Assembly: GCA_905397405.1 (NCBI GenBank)
Contig: CAJPVJ010000093.1
Coordinates: 6,299-33,262 of the forward strand
DNA length: 26,964 nucleotides
Direction of reading: 5' to 3'
Source: Oppiella nova
Taxonomy: Eukaryota > Arthropoda > Arachnida > Sarcoptiformes > Oppiidae
In this document: positions 23,546 to 26,964 of the stretch, piece by piece
Layout of the letters: each line of letters starts with the position of its first letter
How positions within the stretch are numbered: position 1 is the first letter of the stretch
Translations under genes and position numbers: made by a program
Notes under the pieces: model-generated
What the model was told of the DNA's origin: nothing
The model's database searches: none
The model's input: only the letters and a program-made list of their open reading frames with translations

Positions 23546-23896
23546 AACATGAAGCTGTTGTTGGAAATGGTTTCGATTAAAACTAGAAATTCAACCGTTG
23601 ACTACACTTACCACCGAGGAGATAATCAACATGTCTAACAATATCAACAAAGAATAATATGTGTTAATTAACTGTTTATTAATTATAATTTTATTTATAT
23701 AATATTTATAAACATAGATTAAAAATAAGTATTTAATTTTGTAGTCATGTTACTTTTAAAAAGTATTTATATTTATTTTAATGAAAAGGATTTAATCGAA
23801 AACAAAAATTAAAATCTACATAAGATTTATAAACAATATAAAATTAACAGGGTTAACATAATTTTGTGTTTTCATTGTATAATATTCAATGAAAAA

Positions 23897-26638
23897 TTAA
23901 TTATTTGTATCATTAATAATAGGTTTTCTATTTTTTTTGTCTCGTTGACCAGCAATCTTAGCCAAAACCATTATTAAATTACCACTAGGTGCACTTATTA
24001 GCAAATAAAAGGGAATTGATAGCAAAAATGATATTAAATACTCGAAGAATACAATTGATGTCTATTGTGAAAAAAAGTTCATTAAAAGTTATTCATTTTA
24101 ATTTCTATCAAATGATTACTTACGATATAATATAAAGTGTAGTGTTCATTGGCACGGGACACACCTATCCGATAGAATATGACCATAGTATGCAACTGTT
24201 GAATATAAATGTAGATTTACAATTAATTATGAATAATTATACTTGAATATTAGCTGACTTACAATACAGATTTCAAATGATAACCTAGATGTTGGTATGA
24301 ATCCCTTCCACCCAAGAACTTTATTTATAAAACCTTGACAAGAATACAATTAACAATTTGCATGAAATATGTTTGTATGAAATACCTCCCCTTCCTGTGG
24401 AGCAGGCATAGAAAAGCCAGACCCAACCCAATAGATACAGGGGTTTAGAAAAGGCCATCATAAGTAACGTTTCAGTTGTGGTCAACGGGTAGTAAACATC
24501 TTGGAAATGGTTGAACCAATATATTGTACGCTTTCATGAACACCATGTTCACTAGGTATTTTATCAGAGAGGCTGAGCTGGGGGCTTTATTTCCAATCCG
24601 AATATCGCCTAGTGTATTGGCCATTCGTATGGCTAACGTATTGATTGGTTTACGGAGTCAGGCCTCCAATAGTATAACATAACACCTTGCTGTGTGGTAA
24701 ATACATCATCACCTACCGGGAACTCTAAGAAATGTTTGATTCCAAATAATATCCTAGGTGCTACACCTATGAATATTCCCAGTAATATAACTATTATATT
24801 CCAAACGACTCCAATCCTTGGGTAGTGATATAATACTAGAAATATAAGGGGTGCCAACATAAACAGTTGATAGTCCGATGATATATACCTAATAATCGAA
24901 TTAAATCTATAAGTATCTAGGTATCTATATCTATATACTAAGTATATAGTCTATATCCTTAGTATCAATAAGTAATTGAATCTTGTCTTTTATTTACAAC
25001 TCATACCAATTTGCTGTATTGCACTAAAATTTGAAATTATAAGTATAATCATATTAGAAATTGTCATTATTAAACATATTTGTACTAAAATCTTACTGGA
25101 TATCTGTCGGGCAGTGAAATGTCAAAATTGCTGGTCATTAGTAGAGACGCCATCCAATTCTGTCGACACGGAATGAATACCCCGTTTGAAACCATATTCC
25201 AGTTTGGGCCTGGTATTGCAATTAGTGTTACAAATATAAATGTGATATTTATTTTGAAATACCATTTCCAAATAGTGGGAATAGAAAAACTAACAAAATC
25301 GCTCCCATGGTTGGGGGGACTATACGTAGATACCTAATGAGATTAACAACATAAGTGCGCTTGATATTTAACATAATATTATTGTAGATTATTTAAGACT
25401 GATTTGTACATATGAAAAAAATATTCAATTACCTATAAACACAATAAGCAATGTAATTAAATTGTCCTTTCATTTTCTCCAATTTAGACATCACTACATA
25501 ACACGTGAACATTCCTATCATTAAGTGATGTAAAATGTATGTAAAGACCATTCATTCATATTATTGATTATATTTTGTAGTAGTAATACCTCCGATACAA
25601 AAGAATGTGTCGATTATATTAAGATTTTTAAATAAGAAAAAATAGTAATTATTATGCAATTGTCTCATCATTGATTTCTGAGTTTGTTTCGAGTTAATCA
25701 TCATGTAATCGAGAATAGCAAGGTGGTTATACAGCACCCAAAATGATAGTATTGTCCGGATGCCATCAAATATAACAAACTTTTCATTACCACGATTTGG
25801 ATCGAAAATAGTTTTAAAGTTTTTGATTACAGAAAATGATTCGTAAAAATCAATGAGTGCTGATTTGATGTCTGTTTTTGTGCCAAATAGTAAATTATAT
25901 GATTCATATAAAGTTGACAACAACACCAACACTGATAATACAGCGAATATCCATCTGATCATATAAAATAAAGTAAATTGTAATTATAACTTATAAATTG
26001 ATGTTATCTACTTTATAATATTGAATATCAACTATAATGGACTCACATTGAAGTCAATTGATAGCCATTGAATTTAATGGGTTTATCCTGATAGTCGCAG
26101 TCAGGACTTATAATAACGGGAAATTGTGTTATTGGATAAAATGCTGTTAATTATTATAAATAAAATATAAATATTATGTCATCAAGATGCTAATAATAAA
26201 ATAATAAATTATGAAATAACATACCCTTGTTTATAGGGTTGAGATATAGGACCCGGAATGTCCACGACCCTTATGTATTTGGGTAACCGTATACTCACCA
26301 TTTACAGAACCGTTTGTTTAATTACCTTTGGTTCAGAAATTATATAACAGCACATTATACACGACTGGAGAACCTGGGTGTTACATTCTGGGCATTTTTC
26401 ATTGAATTCACCATATTAATGTCCGATTGGTTATTCAATGCGTTTATATCGACAACTTGAGACAACTCGTCATATGCCCGGTCCGTGATTATAATGTCGG
26501 GGACACCCATCCAACAGTACTGTCCCTGAAATTGGGCTAAATCTGGTTCATCGGGACTTTTAAATTGCAAACATTGGTCGTATCCAATAGAAGGCTTTTT
26601 AAATGATAGTACTCCCGATACTGGCTCTACCAGAGTCT
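23897..26638 (-). CDS. NRF-6-like acyltransferase-3 family protein (gene D), 5' partial
   Basis: Exons on the minus strand: 26638-26361, 26306-26225, 26143-26047, 25954-25590, 25514-25433, 25333-25263, 25209-25097, 25023-25007 (17 nt), 24888-24386, 24333-24263, 24195-24124, 24061-23897; 638 codons with stop, phases consistent. Seven exon lengths (97, 365, 82, 71, 17, 71, 72) equal those of gene A, so D is A-type in structure. Motifs: GYDQCL, GQYCW, conserved His in FWVLYNH, IDTFFCIGG, RYLRIVP, GNGP, CNTANW/YISSDYQ, WLFYACSTGRG. As written, exon 9 is broken twice and the CxPxxC motif of the extracellular domain is missing; both losses sit in inferred complemented 127-bp blocks and are cured by complementing them. 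Unlike A-C, the extracellular domain would then contain one small intron. The signal-peptide exon must lie right of the window, or be lost. Confidence 0.8.
24530..24656. other. Complemented, unreversed block in gene D exon 9
   Basis: As written the frame fails after YYWRPDSVNQSIR and is recovered only at TIYWFNHF. Complementing the bases in place gives one open frame with YAIGMLTGYVIR and GGRVGETILW, matching gene A (IIGFLTAYAIR, GGRVGESIIS) at equal length. Edges are set by matching gene A and assuming 127 bp, so they are good to a few bases. Confidence 0.88.
25007..25023 (-). other. 17-nt microexon of gene D
   Basis: Flanked by AG (minus strand) and GTATGA. It codes CNTAN plus two bases of Trp, joining to YISSDYQ in the next exon. 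Same length, phase and motif position as the gene A microexon at 10505-10521. Confidence 0.85.
26225..26351. other. Complemented, unreversed block in the gene D extracellular domain
   Basis: As written this stretch has no coding sense and gene D lacks its CxPxxC motif. Complemented in place it gives an AG acceptor before 26306, then TFTTHMPMGLCIPSTCKAQD, the family motif, and leads to the unaffected GTATGT donor at 26224-26219. No paralog is close enough for base-level comparison; edges assume 127 bp and could shift by several bases. Confidence 0.82.
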
Positions 26639-26964
26639 CTGTAACTTTATTTAGTCATCAAATTAGTTTAGCTATCATATACACATGATTTGTTAACAAA
26701 TAATAGTTTATAAGTTAAAATAGATTATTTTATATTATTCTTATCTAAAAATATTTTTTTAATTTATTATTTATTTTATAATTTAATTATTTACATAATA
26801 TAAGAATTTAGAAGTAATATTAAATTCCTTAACTTTTTTATATAGTGTATAAGATTAATAAAACTTTCTATTGCAAATAGTCTGATTTGTAAATATTTAT
26901 TTGCTTTGTTGCATATTTAGTTGCATTTATTTATTGACTATATCAATGAAGTTTGTAAATTAAT
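26639..26964. other. AT-rich sequence upstream of gene D exon 2
   Basis: Ends at the gene D acceptor (CAG on the minus strand, 26641-26639). No signal-peptide exon is visible here, read normally or as complement, so this is probably the first intron of gene D. Confidence 0.45.

Larger units (their letters stand above)
22338..23896. other. Spacer between the reductase and gene D
   Basis: About 1.56 kb, AT-rich. It contains the reductase 5' region, a short inverted repeat at 23043-23159, a GATCTGA-rich patch at about 23395-23545, and the 3' side of gene D (minus-strand AATAAA at 23777-23772, about 120 bp past its stop). No family-recognisable exon is seen. Confidence 0.55.

Noticed and set aside
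24386-24888. Gene D exon 9 as a pseudogene exon with two frameshifts
   Set aside because: Both apparent shifts are the two edges of one block whose in-place complement is an open frame with family motifs.

Overview
The window looks like nuclear DNA of an arthropod, most likely an acariform mite. It holds multi-exon genes with mostly short introns (about 50-100 bp), AT-rich spacers, a metazoan type I fatty acid synthase, an arthropod-type fatty acyl-CoA reductase (FAR) and a local family of NRF-6-like membrane acyltransferases. The mite assignment is inference from gene content; splice acceptors are not of the nematode type.

Layout. 216-7180 (+): fatty acid synthase, six exons, 5' end outside the window, running from ketosynthase to ACP and stopping without a thioesterase. 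8234-11924 (+): NRF-6-like gene A, 12 exons, 863 aa. 12558-15740 (-) and 16733-19669 (-): near-identical NRF-6-like genes B and C, 13 exons, 651 aa each. 15955-16490 (+): decayed fragment of gene A, left by the tandem duplication that made B and C. 20332-22337 (-): FAR, four exons, 538 aa. 23897-26638 (-): NRF-6-like gene D, first exon outside the window. Together this is a lipid neighbourhood: acyl-chain synthesis, reduction to fatty alcohol, and membrane acyltransferases of unknown substrate.

The most unusual signal is structural. At five places in genes B, C and D a block of 127 bp (measured exactly at three, fitted at two) is written as the COMPLEMENT of what it should be WITHOUT being reversed. 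Each block breaks a gene as written. Reading the block as its complement in place restores reading frame, splice sites and family motifs, and for B and C matches the tandem paralog base for base or nearly so. No known DNA process makes such a change.

The window also holds five head-to-tail duplications of 103-140 bp (two joined by a single N, two of 128 bp, one of 127 bp). The recurring 127/128 points to a k=127 de Bruijn assembly and a strand-handling error in sequence building, so both classes are treated here as probable data artefacts that make four good genes look broken. If raw reads were to support the complemented blocks, they would be without precedent.
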